A DNA stretch of 64,000 nucleotides from Cellulosimicrobium cellulans (lineage in GTDB: Bacteria > Actinomycetota > Actinomycetes > Actinomycetales > Cellulomonadaceae), in assembly GCF_016907755.1 (NCBI RefSeq), contig NZ_JAFBCN010000001.1, positions 4,030,001 through 4,094,000 of the forward strand. Reading direction: 5' to 3'. The position numbers and the translations under genes were made by a program. The notes below the pieces were generated by a model. The model saw nothing but the letters and a program-made list of their open reading frames with translations, was not told where the DNA came from and ran no database searches. Positions 17,586-27,800 of this stretch are shown here, in pieces; within the stretch, counting starts at the first letter, position 1; each line of letters begins with the position of its first letter.

Positions 17586-20500
17586 TCAGCGGGAGGATGT
17601 TCCTACCGTCGCCGCCGCGCTCACCTCGCCGAGGACCACGGCGTCGATGAGCTGGCGCGCCCACGTGAGCACCTCGGCACCGCGCAGCGGGCGGCCGCCG
17701 ATGCGCGCCGTCGTCGGGTACGGGACGAGGAACGCGCGGATCGCGGGCTTGAGCAGCGTGCCCGGGTACAGGCGCTTGAGCCGGAGCTGCGCCGACTCCG
17801 CGAGGTCGACCGGCGCGAACCGGATGAACTTGCCCTGCGCCGTGACGTCCGTGAGCCCCGCGCGGCGCGCGTGGTTGCGGAAGTCCGCGACGTCGAACAA
17901 CGCCGACGCGACGTCGGGCAGCGCGCCGTACCGGTCCACGAGCTCGGCCCGCACCTCGGCGAGCTCGGGCGCGTCGGTCGCGGCGGCGATCTTCTTGTAC
18001 GCCTCGAGCCGCAGCCGCTCGGTCGCGATGTACGACTCGGGCAGGTGCGCGTCGACCGGGAGCTCGATGGAGATCTCCGGCTGCTCCTCGGGGCCGTCGC
18101 CCCGGTAGTTCGCGACGGCCTCCCCCACCATGCGCACGTAGAGGTCGAACCCGACGCCCGCGATGTGCCCGGACTGCTCGCCCCCGAGCAGGTTGCCCGC
18201 GCCGCGGATCTCGAGGTCCTTCATCGCGACCTGCATGCCGGCGCCGAGGTCGGTGTGCGCGGCGATGGTCGCGAGGCGGTCGTGCGCCGTCTCGGTGAGC
18301 GGCCGCTCCGGCGGGTAGAGGAAGTACGCGTACGCGCGCTCCCGGCCACGGCCCACGCGGCCGCGGAGCTGGTGGAGCTGCGAGAGCCCCAGCATGTCCG
18401 CGCGCTCGAGGATGAGCGTGTTCGCGTTGGAGATGTCGAGTCCGGTCTCGATGATCGTCGTGCAGACGAGGACGTCGAGCTCCTTCTCCCAGAACGCCCG
18501 GATCACCTGGTCGAGCTGGTGCTCGTTCATCTTGCCGTGGGCCACGCCCACGCGGGCCTCGGGCACGAGCTCGCGCAGCCGTGACGCGGTGCGGTCGATC
18601 GTCTCGACCTTGTTGTGCACGTAGAACACCTGGCCCTCGCGCAGGAGCTCGCGGCGCAGCGCCGCCGCGATCTGCTTCTCCTCGTACGCACCCACGTAGG
18701 TGAGCACGGGGTGGCGCTCCTCGGGCGGCGTCGCGAGCGTCGACATCTCCCGGATGCCCGTGACGGCCATCTCGAGCGTGCGCGGGATCGGGGTCGCGGA
18801 CATGGCGAGCACGTCCACGTTGGTGCGCAGCTGCTTGAGCGTCTCCTTGTGCTCGACGCCGAACCGCTGCTCCTCGTCGATGATGACGAGCCCGAGATCC
18901 TTGAACCGGATGCTGCCCGTGATGAGCCGGTGGGTGCCGATGACGACGTCGACCTTCCCCAGCCGCAGCCCCTCGATCGTCTCCTCGGACTCCTTGGCCG
19001 TCTGGAAGCGCGAGAGCGCCTTCACCGTGACGGGGAAGCCCGCGTACCGCTCCGAGAACGTCTCGAGGTGCTGCTGGACCAGGAGCGTCGTCGGGACGAG
19101 CACCGCGACCTGCTTGCCGTCCTGGACGGCCTTGAACGCCGCGCGGATCGCGATCTCGGTCTTGCCGTAGCCGACGTCGCCGCACACGAGCCGGTCCATG
19201 GGGACCGTCTTCTCCATGTCCGCCTTGACCTCGTCGATCGTCGCGAGCTGGTCCGGCGTCTCGACGTACGCGAACGCGTCCTCGAGCTCGCGCTGCCACG
19301 GCGTGTCGGCGCCGAAAGCGTGCCCCTGCGTCGCCATGCGCGCCGAGTACAGACGGATGAGCTCGCCCGCGATCTCCTTGACGTGCTTGCGCGCGCGGGT
19401 CTTCGTCTTCGCCCAGTCGGCCCCGCCCATCTTGTTGAGGCTCGGGGACTCGCCGCCCGTGTACTTGGTGACCTGGTCGAGCTGGTCCATCGGGACGAAC
19501 AGCCGGTCCCCGGGCTGGCCCCGCTTCGACGACGCGTACTCGATGACGAGGTACTCGCGCGTCGCCGCGTTGCCGCCCGTGCCGAGCGTGCGCTGCACGA
19601 GCTCGACGAACCGCCCCACGCCGTGCTGCTCGTGCACGACGAAGTCGCCCGCCTTGAGCTGCAGCGGGTCGACGACGTTGCGGCGCCGGCTCGGCATCTT
19701 GCGCATGTCGCGCGTGCTCGTGCCCGCCCGGCCCGTGAGGTCGGCCTCGGAGAAGACGGCGAGGCGCAGCTCCGGCGCGACGAAGCCCTTGCCGACCATG
19801 GCCGGGGTGACGAGGACGATGCCGCCCTCGGGCTCGTCGTCGAGGCGCGGCACGAGGCGCGCGGGCGTGTCCACCGCCCCGAGCTGCTCGACCATGCGCT
19901 TGGCGGGCCCGTGGCCCTCGGTCGTGAGCACTAGGCGCCAGCCCGCGTGCTGCAGCCCGCGCACGTCGTCCAGCGCGCGCGAGACGTCGCCGCGGTACGA
20001 CTCGACGTCGCGCGCGCCGAGCGTGAAGGTCGGGACGCCGTCCGCGCTCTCGCCCACGTGCGCGGCGGTGGTGCCCGACGACGCGCCCGCGCCGTCCGCG
20101 GCCCGCGCACCGGGGTCGGCGGCCGCGTCCGTCGGCAGGTCGAGGTCCGGGTTGTCGAGCGCGAACGACGAGAGCGTCCACCAGCCCAGGCCGCGGCGCT
20201 GGGCGACCGCACGGACCTCCGCGAAGGTCTCGAACGACGCCGCCGACAGGTCGAGCGGCGACGCCCCGCCCGCGACCGCGCCCGTCCAGGCGGCCGCGAG
20301 GAACTCCTCCGTGGTCGCGACGAGGTCGTGCGCGCGACGGCGGACCCGCTCGGCGTCGTCCAGCACGAGCAGCGCGTCGTCGGGCACGAGCTCGAGGACG
20401 GGGACCATCCGGTCGACGAGCACCGGCGCCAGCGACTCCATGCCCTCGACCGCGACGCCCGCGGCCAGCTTGTCGAGCATCTCGACCGCGCCCGGCAGCT

Positions 20501-21329
20501 GCTCGACGAGCGCCGCCGCGCGCGCCCGCACGGACTCGGTGAGCAGGATCTCGCGGCACGGCGGCGCCCACAGCCCGTGCTCCGCGATCTCGAGGCTGCG
20601 CTGGTCCGCGACCGCGAACCAGCGGATCTCCGACACCTCGTCGCCCCAGAACTCCACGCGCAGCGGGTGGTCCTCGGTGGGCGGGAACACGTCGAGGATG
20701 CCGCCGCGCACGGCGAACTCGCCGCGGCGCTCGACCATGTCCACGCGCGTGTACGCCGCCGCGACGAGCCGCTCCGCGACGTCGGTCAGGTCTGCCGTCG
20801 ACCCGGCGTGCAGCTCGACCGGCTCGAGCTCGCCCAGCCCGTCGACGACGGGCTGCAGGAGCGCGCGCACCGGCATGACGAGCACGCGGACGGGGCCCGA
20901 CGGCCCGACCTCCGGGTCCGGGTGCGCCAGGCGACGGAACACGGCGATGCGCTTGGCGACGGTGTCCGCGCGCGGGCTCAGCCGCTCGTGCGGCAGCGTC
21001 TCCCAGCTCGGCAGGACCGCGACCAGGTCCGCCAGCTCGTCCGGCAGGTAGGCGCGCACGCTCGCCGCGAGCTCGTCGGCGTCGCGCCCGGTCGCCGTCA
21101 CCACGACGAGCGGGCGCGACCCGGGCGCCCACACCGTGCCGGACGACGCCCGGTCGCCTGCCCCGTCGACCGGCCCCGTCGCCCGCGCCCCCGCCATCGC
21201 GGCGAGCAACGGCGGGCGCGCGCCAGCCGGGCCGACCACGTCCGCCTCGCCACGGGCGCGCACGTGCTCGACCGCCGCCGTCGCGGCGGGGTCGGCGAGC
21301 AGCGCGGGCAGGATGCCGGTGAGGTTCAT
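17586..21329 (-). CDS. mfd: Transcription-repair coupling factor Mfd
   Basis: 1247 residues. Mfd is a DNA translocase that removes stalled RNA polymerase from lesions and recruits UvrA. The N-terminal UvrB-homology part includes RGGILDVFPPTEDHPLRVEFWGDEV; the RNA-polymerase interaction domain carries LKAGDFVVHEQHGVGRFVEL; the RecG-like motor has Walker A CGDVGYGKTE (about residue 716), LVIIDEEQRFGVEHKE (about 816), MSATPIPRTLEMA and the QVIRAFWEKELDVLVCTTIIETGLDISNANT motifs. The C-terminal TRCF domain follows. ATG 21329 (MNLTGILP) is chosen; GGAGGGA lies about 10 nt upstream. An Ala/Gly-rich insert (~400-440) is extra to the family. Confidence 0.97.
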   Translation of the reverse strand: MNLTGILPALLADPAATAAVEHVRARGEADVVGPAGARPPLLAAMAGARATGPVDGAGDRASSGTVWAPGSRPLVVVTATGRDADELAASVRAYLPDELADLVAVLPSWETLPHERLSPRADTVAKRIAVFRRLAHPDPEVGPSGPVRVLVMPVRALLQPVVDGLGELEPVELHAGSTADLTDVAERLVAAAYTRVDMVERRGEFAVRGGILDVFPPTEDHPLRVEFWGDEVSEIRWFAVADQRSLEIAEHGLWAPPCREILLTESVRARAAALVEQLPGAVEMLDKLAAGVAVEGMESLAPVLVDRMVPVLELVPDDALLVLDDAERVRRRAHDLVATTEEFLAAAWTGAVAGGASPLDLSAASFETFAEVRAVAQRRGLGWWTLSSFALDNPDLDLPTDAAADPGARAADGAGASSGTTAAHVGESADGVPTFTLGARDVESYRGDVSRALDDVRGLQHAGWRLVLTTEGHGPAKRMVEQLGAVDTPARLVPRLDDEPEGGIVLVTPAMVGKGFVAPELRLAVFSEADLTGRAGTSTRDMRKMPSRRRNVVDPLQLKAGDFVVHEQHGVGRFVELVQRTLGTGGNAATREYLVIEYASSKRGQPGDRLFVPMDQLDQVTKYTGGESPSLNKMGGADWAKTKTRARKHVKEIAGELIRLYSARMATQGHAFGADTPWQRELEDAFAYVETPDQLATIDEVKADMEKTVPMDRLVCGDVGYGKTEIAIRAAFKAVQDGKQVAVLVPTTLLVQQHLETFSERYAGFPVTVKALSRFQTAKESEETIEGLRLGKVDVVIGTHRLITGSIRFKDLGLVIIDEEQRFGVEHKETLKQLRTNVDVLAMSATPIPRTLEMAVTGIREMSTLATPPEERHPVLTYVGAYEEKQIAAALRRELLREGQVFYVHNKVETIDRTASRLRELVPEARVGVAHGKMNEHQLDQVIRAFWEKELDVLVCTTIIETGLDISNANTLILERADMLGLSQLHQLRGRVGRGRERAYAYFLYPPERPLTETAHDRLATIAAHTDLGAGMQVAMKDLEIRGAGNLLGGEQSGHIAGVGFDLYVRMVGEAVANYRGDGPEEQPEISIELPVDAHLPESYIATERLRLEAYKKIAAATDAPELAEVRAELVDRYGALPDVASALFDVADFRNHARRAGLTDVTAQGKFIRFAPVDLAESAQLRLKRLYPGTLLKPAIRAFLVPYPTTARIGGRPLRGAEVLTWARQLIDAVVLGEVSAAATVGTSSR

Positions 21330-21568
21330 GCGGTGGGGTCCCTCCGAGGACGGTGGTCGGTGGCGTCGGCGGCCACGCGCGGGGCGGGCCCGGGTCGAGG
21401 ACGGTTCCGGACGGCTGAGGACACGACAGGGCAGCACGAACGGCCCGGACCGAGGCTCTCCGAGGGCGGTGAGCGGGTCCGGGCTGGGGCCGTGCAGGAC
21501 GACGGCTCCCAGCGTACGCCTCGGCGCCCACACGGCGACCGGCGGCGGTCGACCGGGGAGGCGACGTT

Positions 21569-21632
21569 TTCACCCGGCGTCACCCTCCCGCGACCGGTGA
21601 CACGGTCCCCACCGCTCCGTCATGCTCGGGGC
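21569..21632 (+). promoter_or_regulatory. PAP2 promoter region with TTCACCC-type repeats
   Basis: TTCACCC (21569-21575) and GTCACCC (21579-21585) lie upstream of a weak -10, CATGCT (21621-21626), 6 nt before the GTG start, which would make a leaderless mRNA. The spacing (42 nt from the second copy) is slightly off the 40 nt of the other sites. Confidence 0.4.
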
Positions 21633-22349
21633 GTGCCCACCTCCGCGGCGCCGGACCGTGTGCCGGCCCGGTCTCGCTCGTCCGTACCGCTCGTGCTGCT
21701 CGCGCTGCTCGTCGCGGTCTTCGTCGCGCTCTGGGCCGCCTCCCACCTCACCGTCGCCGGGCAGCAGGCCGACGCCGGGGCGTTCCGGACCCTCGCTCCC
21801 CTGCACGACGCCGGGCGCGACGTCGCCGGGGCGCTGCGCCGGGGCCTCCCGGTGGCGTGCGCGGCCGCCGTCGCCGTCCTGGGCGTGGTCGCGCTCGTGC
21901 GCCGCGCGTGGCGCGACCTCCTCGCCGCCGTCCTCGTGGTGCTCGGGACGGTCGGGATCGCGCTCGGGCTCCGCGAGGTCCTCGTGCGGCCCGACCTCGG
22001 GGAGCACGGCTACGCCTACCAGACCTTCCCGAGCGGTCACGTCGCGGTGGTCGGCGGCCTGTGCGTCGCGATCTGGCTCCTGTGGCCGTGGCCGGCGTCG
22101 CGCGCGGTCGCGGGCTGGGCCGGGCTCGGCGTGACGGCGGCCGCCGCCCTCGCCTCCGTCGTGACGTACGCGCACCGGCCGAGCGACGTCGTCGGCTCGC
22201 TGCTCGTCGCGGCGGCCGTCACGGTCGCCGTCGTGTGGCTGCTCGACGTCCCGCGGGGAGCCCGCGCGGCGGGCGAGCGCCCGGCGGCGCCTCCCACCGT
22301 CACCGACGGGACGCCCGATCCTCCCCGGGTCGGCGACCCCGCGGCCTGA
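21633..22349 (+). CDS. PAP2-family membrane phosphatase
   Basis: 238 residues, six predicted membrane segments. The acid-phosphatase signature is visible: LREVLVRP (motif 1 Arg), TFPSGHVAVVGG (PSGH, motif 2) and VVTYAHRPSDVVGS (motif 3 His and Asp). Such proteins dephosphorylate lipid phosphates, for example undecaprenyl pyrophosphate, on the outer leaflet, which fits its place at the edge of a polysaccharide locus (inference). GTG 21633 is taken as start because the coding pattern begins there and a -10-like box ends 6 nt before it. Its last 50 nt overlap the 3' end of the opposing glycosyltransferase gene. Confidence 0.85.
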   Translation: MPTSAAPDRVPARSRSSVPLVLLALLVAVFVALWAASHLTVAGQQADAGAFRTLAPLHDAGRDVAGALRRGLPVACAAAVAVLGVVALVRRAWRDLLAAVLVVLGTVGIALGLREVLVRPDLGEHGYAYQTFPSGHVAVVGGLCVAIWLLWPWPASRAVAGWAGLGVTAAAALASVVTYAHRPSDVVGSLLVAAAVTVAVVWLLDVPRGARAAGERPAAPPTVTDGTPDPPRVGDPAA

Positions 22350-23553
22350 CCGCGGCGAGCCCCGCGTAGAGGTCCTCGTACCGGTCGACGACGCGCTCCC
22401 AGGTGAAGTCCTCGACCCGCCGGCGGCCGGCGGCCCCGATCCGCTCCGCCCGCTCCGGGTCGTCGAGCAGGCCGAGCACGGCGGCGGCGAGCGCCTGCGT
22501 GTCCTGGGGATCCACGAGCACGCCGTCGACGCCGTCGGTGACGATCTCCGGAGGCCCGCCGCGCACGGTCGCCACGAGCGGCCGCCCGGACCGCCACGCC
22601 TCGAGGACGACGAGCGGGGCGGCGTCCGCACGGCTCGGCACGACGACCACGTCCGCGCCCGCGAGGCGGGCCGCCACCTCGGCCGGGTCCAGCCGCCCAG
22701 GGAGCTCGACGCGGTCGGTCAGCCCCGCCGACGCGACCCGGCGGCGCAGCGCGGCCGCCTCGCTCCCGTCGCCGACGACGACGAGCCGCGCCCGGTCGCG
22801 CAGCGCCGACGACGCGAAGGCGTCCACGAGCAGGTCGAACCCCTTGACGTGCTCGATCCGTCCCACCGCGACGACCACGGGCTCGCGCACCGGCGACCGC
22901 GCGGGCTCCCCCGCCGCGGCGTCGTCCTCCGGACGGTGCTCGGCCAGGTCGTGCCCGGCGACGTCGTGCCCGGCGACGTCGTGCCCGGCCAGGTCGACGC
23001 CGTTCGGGACGACCACGGCGTCCGGCGCGCCGAAGCGGACCAGGTCGTCCGCGACGACGCGCGAGCATCCCGTCACCGCGCCCGCGACGCCGATCGAGCG
23101 CTCGAGCGCCGCGCGCAGCAGCCGCGAGTGCTCGAACACCGCGTGGTCGTCCGCGAAGGTCTCCCCGTGCGAGCTGACCACGAGCGGCGTGCGGGTGAGC
23201 GTGCGCAGGCCGAGCGCGTACGCGCCGTTGGGGCCGAAGCACTGCACGTGCAGCACGTCCGGCCGGAACGACCGGAACGCCCAGCCCCAGGCCAGCGCCG
23301 CCCCGGGCGCCGAGAGGGCGAACCGGGCGACGTCGCCAGGCCTGCTCGACGGCTGCGGGGTCGGCAGGTACCGCACGAGGACGCCGTCGACGCGGCGCGT
23401 GCCGAGGCGCTCGCCGCGGTCGACGGTCCAGACCTCCACCGCGCTCCCGCGCGCCGCCAGCACGCGCGCGACGTGGCGCACGTGCGACTCGACACCCCCG
23501 GTGTGCGGGTCGAACGAGCTCGCGACCAGCGCCACCCGGCGACGCCCTGCCAT
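22300..23553 (-). CDS. Glycosyltransferase family 4 (GT-B)
   Basis: 417 residues. The N-terminal half shows VALVASSFDPHTGGVESHVRHVARVLAARG, the glycine-rich acceptor-side loop of GT4 enzymes; the C-terminal half has VVAVGRIEHVKGFDLLVDAF and the nucleotide-sugar site VVPSRADAAPLVVLEAWRSGRPLVAT with the E-x7-E pattern mostly kept. No membrane segments. It should add a sugar to a lipid-linked glycan on the cytosolic face. The linker between the lobes carries a pentapeptide repeat (AGHDV three times) encoded by a 15-bp tandem repeat. ATG 23553 has GAGGGA upstream. Its 3' end overlaps PAP2 by 50 nt tail to tail. Confidence 0.9.
   Translation of the reverse strand: MAGRRRVALVASSFDPHTGGVESHVRHVARVLAARGSAVEVWTVDRGERLGTRRVDGVLVRYLPTPQPSSRPGDVARFALSAPGAALAWGWAFRSFRPDVLHVQCFGPNGAYALGLRTLTRTPLVVSSHGETFADDHAVFEHSRLLRAALERSIGVAGAVTGCSRVVADDLVRFGAPDAVVVPNGVDLAGHDVAGHDVAGHDLAEHRPEDDAAAGEPARSPVREPVVVAVGRIEHVKGFDLLVDAFASSALRDRARLVVVGDGSEAAALRRRVASAGLTDRVELPGRLDPAEVAARLAGADVVVVPSRADAAPLVVLEAWRSGRPLVATVRGGPPEIVTDGVDGVLVDPQDTQALAAAVLGLLDDPERAERIGAAGRRRVEDFTWERVVDRYEDLYAGLAAVRPRGRRPGEDRASRR
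22941..23000. repeat. 15-bp in-frame tandem repeat in GT4 gene
   Basis: Four 15-nt units (22941-22955, 22956-22970, 22971-22985, 22986-23000); the middle two are identical (CGGCGACGTCGTGCC) and the outer two differ at a few positions. Unit length is a multiple of three, so copy-number change keeps the frame. Confidence 0.85.
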
Positions 23554-23596
23554 GCGTCCCTCACCCTCTCGCGGGACGGCCCGCGCCCGGTCCACG

Positions 23597-23664
23597 ATCA
23601 CCCGCTCATCACCCGCTCCCGCAGGTCCGGCGGGGCGTCCGCGCCACTAGAGTGGGCCACTCTA
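23597..23664 (+). promoter_or_regulatory. Promoter of GT4 gene: ATCACCC pair, -10 and overlapping palindrome
   Basis: Two ATCACCC copies (23597-23603 and 23608-23614) are 11 nt apart; the second starts exactly 40 nt before TAGAGT (23648-23653), the likely -10. The -10 forms the left end of a 17-nt palindrome TAGAGTGGGCCACTCTA (23648-23664). Confidence 0.55.
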
Positions 23665-23732
23665 CCGACCGCTCCGGTCGTCCCGACCGTGCCGCACCCG
23701 CCGCGCACCACGCCCCGAGGGGGACCTGCCCG

Positions 23733-24806
23733 ATGCCGCAGCTCGTCGTCGCGACCGTCGCGGTCGAGGTCCCGATGGGGGCCCAGGTGTACCAGGAGGA
23801 GGTCGCGGCGCGCGCGGCGGAGGCGCTCGCGGACGGACGTGCCGGAGCGAGCGCCTGGTCCGTCGACCGCGCCGTCTTCCGCTCGCTCCGCTCCCCGCTC
23901 GCCGGTACCCACCGGCTCCCTCTCGGTCGGCTCGGCTCCGCGAGCCCCGCGGTGCGCCGGGCCGTCGGCCGCGCGGTCTACCCGCGCGGCGCCGTCGTGC
24001 ACCGCGTGGGGCTCGACCTGCCGCCGCACCCGACGCGCGACGTCGTCGCCGTGCAGGACGTCGTGTCGTGGCGCTACGACGACGAGTCCGCGCCGGTGCG
24101 TGCGGCCGCCGAGGAGGTCCGCCGCGCGGCGGCCGTCGTGTGCGTGTCGGAGTTCAGCGCGGACGAGGCGGCCGACGTCCTCGGGCTCGCCGAACGACCC
24201 TCCGTGGCCTACAACGGCGTCGACCCGGTCTACTTCTCCGCCGCGCCGCTCCCCCGCGAGCGCCTCGCCGCGCTCGGCGTGGACGGCCCGTACGTGCTGC
24301 ACGCGGGGGGCGCGTCGCGGCGCAAGAACCTCGAGGAGCTCGCGGTGGCGTGGACCGCCGTCCGTTCCGCGCGCCCCGACCTCACGCTCGTCATGAGCGG
24401 GCCGCCGCACCCGCGCCGCACCGCGCTGTTCGCGGACCTCCCTGGCACGCGGCTCGTCGGTCGCCTGCCGGGCGAGCTCATGCCGGGGCTCGTCGCGGGC
24501 GCCGCGGCCGTCGTCGTGCCGTCGCGCTACGAGGGCTTCGGGCTCCCCGCCCTGGAGGCGATGGCCGCGGGCGTCCCCGTGGTCGCGGCCCGCACGAGCT
24601 CGCTGCCCGAGGTCGTGGGCGACGGCGGCGTGCTCGCCGAGCCGGACGGCGCGAGCCTCGCGGAGGCCCTGCTGTGGGTGACGACGCGCGACGCCGAGGT
24701 CGAGGCGCTCGTCGGGCGCGGGCGCGAGCGCGCCGCCACGTTCACGTGGGAGCGCAGCGCCGCGCAGCACGCCGCGATCTGGCGCGCGGTCGCCGCACGC
24801 GGCTGA
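23733..24806 (+). CDS. Glycosyltransferase family 4 (mannosyltransferase-like)
   Basis: 357 residues. It resembles GT4 enzymes of the type seen in D-rhamnan/mannan clusters: VVCVSEFSADEAADVLGL, VAYNGVDPVYF, YVLHAGGASRRKNLEELAVAW and the donor site VVPSRYEGFGLPALEAMAAGVPVVAARTSSLPEVVGDGG with EGFGLPALE (E-x7-E). Soluble GT-B fold, cytosolic. The ATG at 23733 follows a CGAGGGGG Shine-Dalgarno. It is divergent from the other GT4 gene and has its own promoter with the locus motif; it ends 26 nt from the convergent glycosidase-like gene. The sugar donor is not predictable. Confidence 0.9.
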   Translation: MPQLVVATVAVEVPMGAQVYQEEVAARAAEALADGRAGASAWSVDRAVFRSLRSPLAGTHRLPLGRLGSASPAVRRAVGRAVYPRGAVVHRVGLDLPPHPTRDVVAVQDVVSWRYDDESAPVRAAAEEVRRAAAVVCVSEFSADEAADVLGLAERPSVAYNGVDPVYFSAAPLPRERLAALGVDGPYVLHAGGASRRKNLEELAVAWTAVRSARPDLTLVMSGPPHPRRTALFADLPGTRLVGRLPGELMPGLVAGAAAVVVPSRYEGFGLPALEAMAAGVPVVAARTSSLPEVVGDGGVLAEPDGASLAEALLWVTTRDAEVEALVGRGRERAATFTWERSAAQHAAIWRAVAARG

Positions 24807-24832
24807 CGGCGCCCGCGCCCCGGTGACGGCGC

Positions 24833-27800
24833 TCACCCTGCCGGCTCCCACGCCTGGACCGCACTGATCGTCGCGATCCACTCGCTCTCCGTCGCGAGCG
24901 GGATGAAGTCGGGGTGCAGCCCGCCGACGATCCCGGTGTAGTTCGCCGCGAGCACGGGAACGTCGCGCTCGGTCGTCATCGGGAGCGTCACTCGCACCGC
25001 CGTGACCTCGACGGGCTCGAACGTGAAGAGCGCGACGCGGTCGAGGAACTGGTCGGTCTGCTGCGCCACGTCCCGCCACGCGCCGTCGGGCGTGCGGACC
25101 GAGACGGTGTAGTCGCGCAGGCCCGACGTGCAGCACCGGATGCCGGCCGTCGCGACGGCGACGCGGTCGATCGTGCGCGGGCCGTCGGTCGTGACCTCGA
25201 CGCCGGGCGCCTCGTCGACGGACCCGTCGGCCAGGCGCCCCGACCGCCAGGGCTCGCGCACGGCGAAGGTGCCGGACGTGACGACGTCGGGGTCGCTCGC
25301 GTCCTCGTGCGTCGACGTCGCGGTCACGGGCCGACCCTCGAGGACGTCGTCGCCGAACTCCTCGACGGGGGCGACCTCGAGCGCCGTGCCCGCGGGCGCG
25401 ACGAGCAGGACGGGCGCGCCGTTCACCGGGACCTCGACGCCCCCGGAGGGGACCTCCAGGCCGCGCTCGGCGCCGTACGGGTCGCGCGCGGTCACGGTGA
25501 CCGCGCCGCCCGGCGCCGTGAGCCGCACGGTGGTGGACAGGTCCTCGCTCCACAGGGCGAGCAGCTCGGCGCCCTCGACCTCGCCCGTCCCGGGCGCGCG
25601 CACGGCGTGCACCCCGGGTGTCCCGGTCGCCACCGCCTCGGGCGGCCCGAACCCGTCGAGGAACGCCGCGCTCGCCGCGAACGCCGCCCCGGCGGGCTTC
25701 ACGTACTGCCCGTACTGGAGCAGCGACCAGGAGTTCCCCTCTTCGCCGAACCCGCCCTCGGAGAAGAAGTACGTCCACTCGTCGACGTCCTCCAGCCCGT
25801 ACCAGAGGAGCTTGCGCACGACGTCGGACCCGCCCGCCCAGAAGTTCGCGACGCCGTCGGACCACCAGCCGGTCTCGGTGTCCCACACGGGGACGTCGCC
25901 GCACGCGGCGACCGCGTCGCGCAGCCGGTCCACCTCGGCGCCGTCCGCGGAGAACCCCTCCTCCTCCCACGACCGGTTGAACCCGGTGTAGGGGTGGATG
26001 CCGACGACGTCGAGCGAGTCGCACCCGCCCGCGGCGACCAGGTCGGCCCACCACGCGGGCTCGATCCCGAGCGTGTTCCCACCGACCACCACGACGTCCG
26101 CGGACGCGGCGCGCGCGCCCGCGGCGAACGGCGCACCCACCTCCTCCTCGTAGGCGGCCGCGTCCTCGTACCCGGTGTTGTTGGGCTCGTTCCACGGCTG
26201 CCAGTAGCGGATCTGCGGCGCGTGCTCGTGCACCGCCGCGACGATCTCGCGCGCCCAGCCCTCCCACGTCCCGGCCTCCGCCGCCGCCCGCTCCGCCTCC
26301 CCGCCCGAGCCGAGCTGCAGCGTGAGGATCACGCCCGACTCGTCCGCGAGCTCCGCGGCGGCGGCGAGCTCGGCGAACGGGTCGACGGCGGCGGGCTCCT
26401 CGCCCTCCTCCGCGTCGGGCGCGAACGCCGCGTTCGGCAGCGAGTCCCAGACGAGCGCGTCGGCGTCCGGCTCGGCCGTCGGGTCCGGCACGATCGCCCC
26501 GAAGTCGAGCTGCGTGCGGTGGCTGCCCACGCCGAGCTGGTCCGCGAGCTGCACGCCGCGCAGCGGCCCCGCGCCGCCCCAGTCCGCGCCGTCCGCGAGC
26601 GCCGCCGGGTCGAGGCCGCTGCCCGGCGCGGCCACGGTGTAGCGCAGGCACGTCCCCGAGACGGGCTCGCCCGTCGCGGTGTCGACCAGCGCGGCGTCGA
26701 CCTCGTACACCCCCGGCCGCGTCGGCGGCAGGTCGAGCGGGAGGTCGCCGCCGTCCGCGGGGAGGTCGACGAGGGTCTCCTCGCCGACCACCGGGTCCCA
26801 CACGCGCGGGTCGCCGCGCACCTGGTAGCGCAGGCGGTACGTCCCGGCGGCGGCGCCCCACGCGTCGTCGAACGCGGCGACCACGCGCGGCGCGGTCCCG
26901 TCGGGGAAGACGCCGTAGGGCGCGTCCACGAGCAGCCCGGCGCCGAGCCCGAGCCCGCCGAACAGCTCCTCGTTCGCCGCGTTGTACTTCACCGGCGCGC
27001 CGAGCTGGTACGCCATGCGGTCGGCCGAGATCTCCGTGATCGCGAACCCGCCCTCGTCTCCGTGCGTGAGCACGTAGTACGGCGCGTCCCCGGCGGTGCC
27101 GTCGCGCAGCACCGGCGTGCTCTCCCACAGCGCGAACGGCTGCTCGAGGTCCTTGTGCGTGTCCGGCCACACGCCGCGGAACACGCCGTCGCTCCCCCAC
27201 CACCGGAACCCGAGGTTCTCGTCGGCGACGACGAGGCCGTCCCCCTCGGGCCCGGACGAGGGCCCGGTGGTCACGCCCGTCGTGTCGTCGAGCCACGGCA
27301 CGCGCGGCACGCCGAACGGTCGCCCGCGCTCCCACGAGGCGCCCAGGTGGAAGGCCGGGTCGTCGCCGCCCGGCCCGACGGCGCGCAGGTCGAGCGTGCG
27401 GCGCTCGTCGTCGCGCACGTCGGTCTGGACCAGGGCCGTGCCGTCCGGGAGCTGCGCGAGGACGGCGCCCTCGAACGGGGTGTCCGTGAGGAGCTCTCCG
27501 TCGCCCGACACCTCGTGCAGGACCTCGCCCGCCTCCTGGACGCCGACGACGGTGCCGCCGTCGGCCGTCCAGCGCACCGTCCCGTACAGGTCGAGCAGGT
27601 CGCCCGCCGTGTGCTCCCCCTCGGGGATCGTCGTCGACCAGGTCGTGGTCCCCTCGGGCGCGACCTTGAGCAGGTCGCGGCGGTGCATGAGCGTGTCGAG
27701 GAGGTACACGCTCCCGTCCGGGTCGACCTCGAAGGAGTCCGTGCGGAACGTCTCGCTCGCGCCGTCCCAGTCGAGCTCGACCGGCGTCGTCGCCTCCGCG

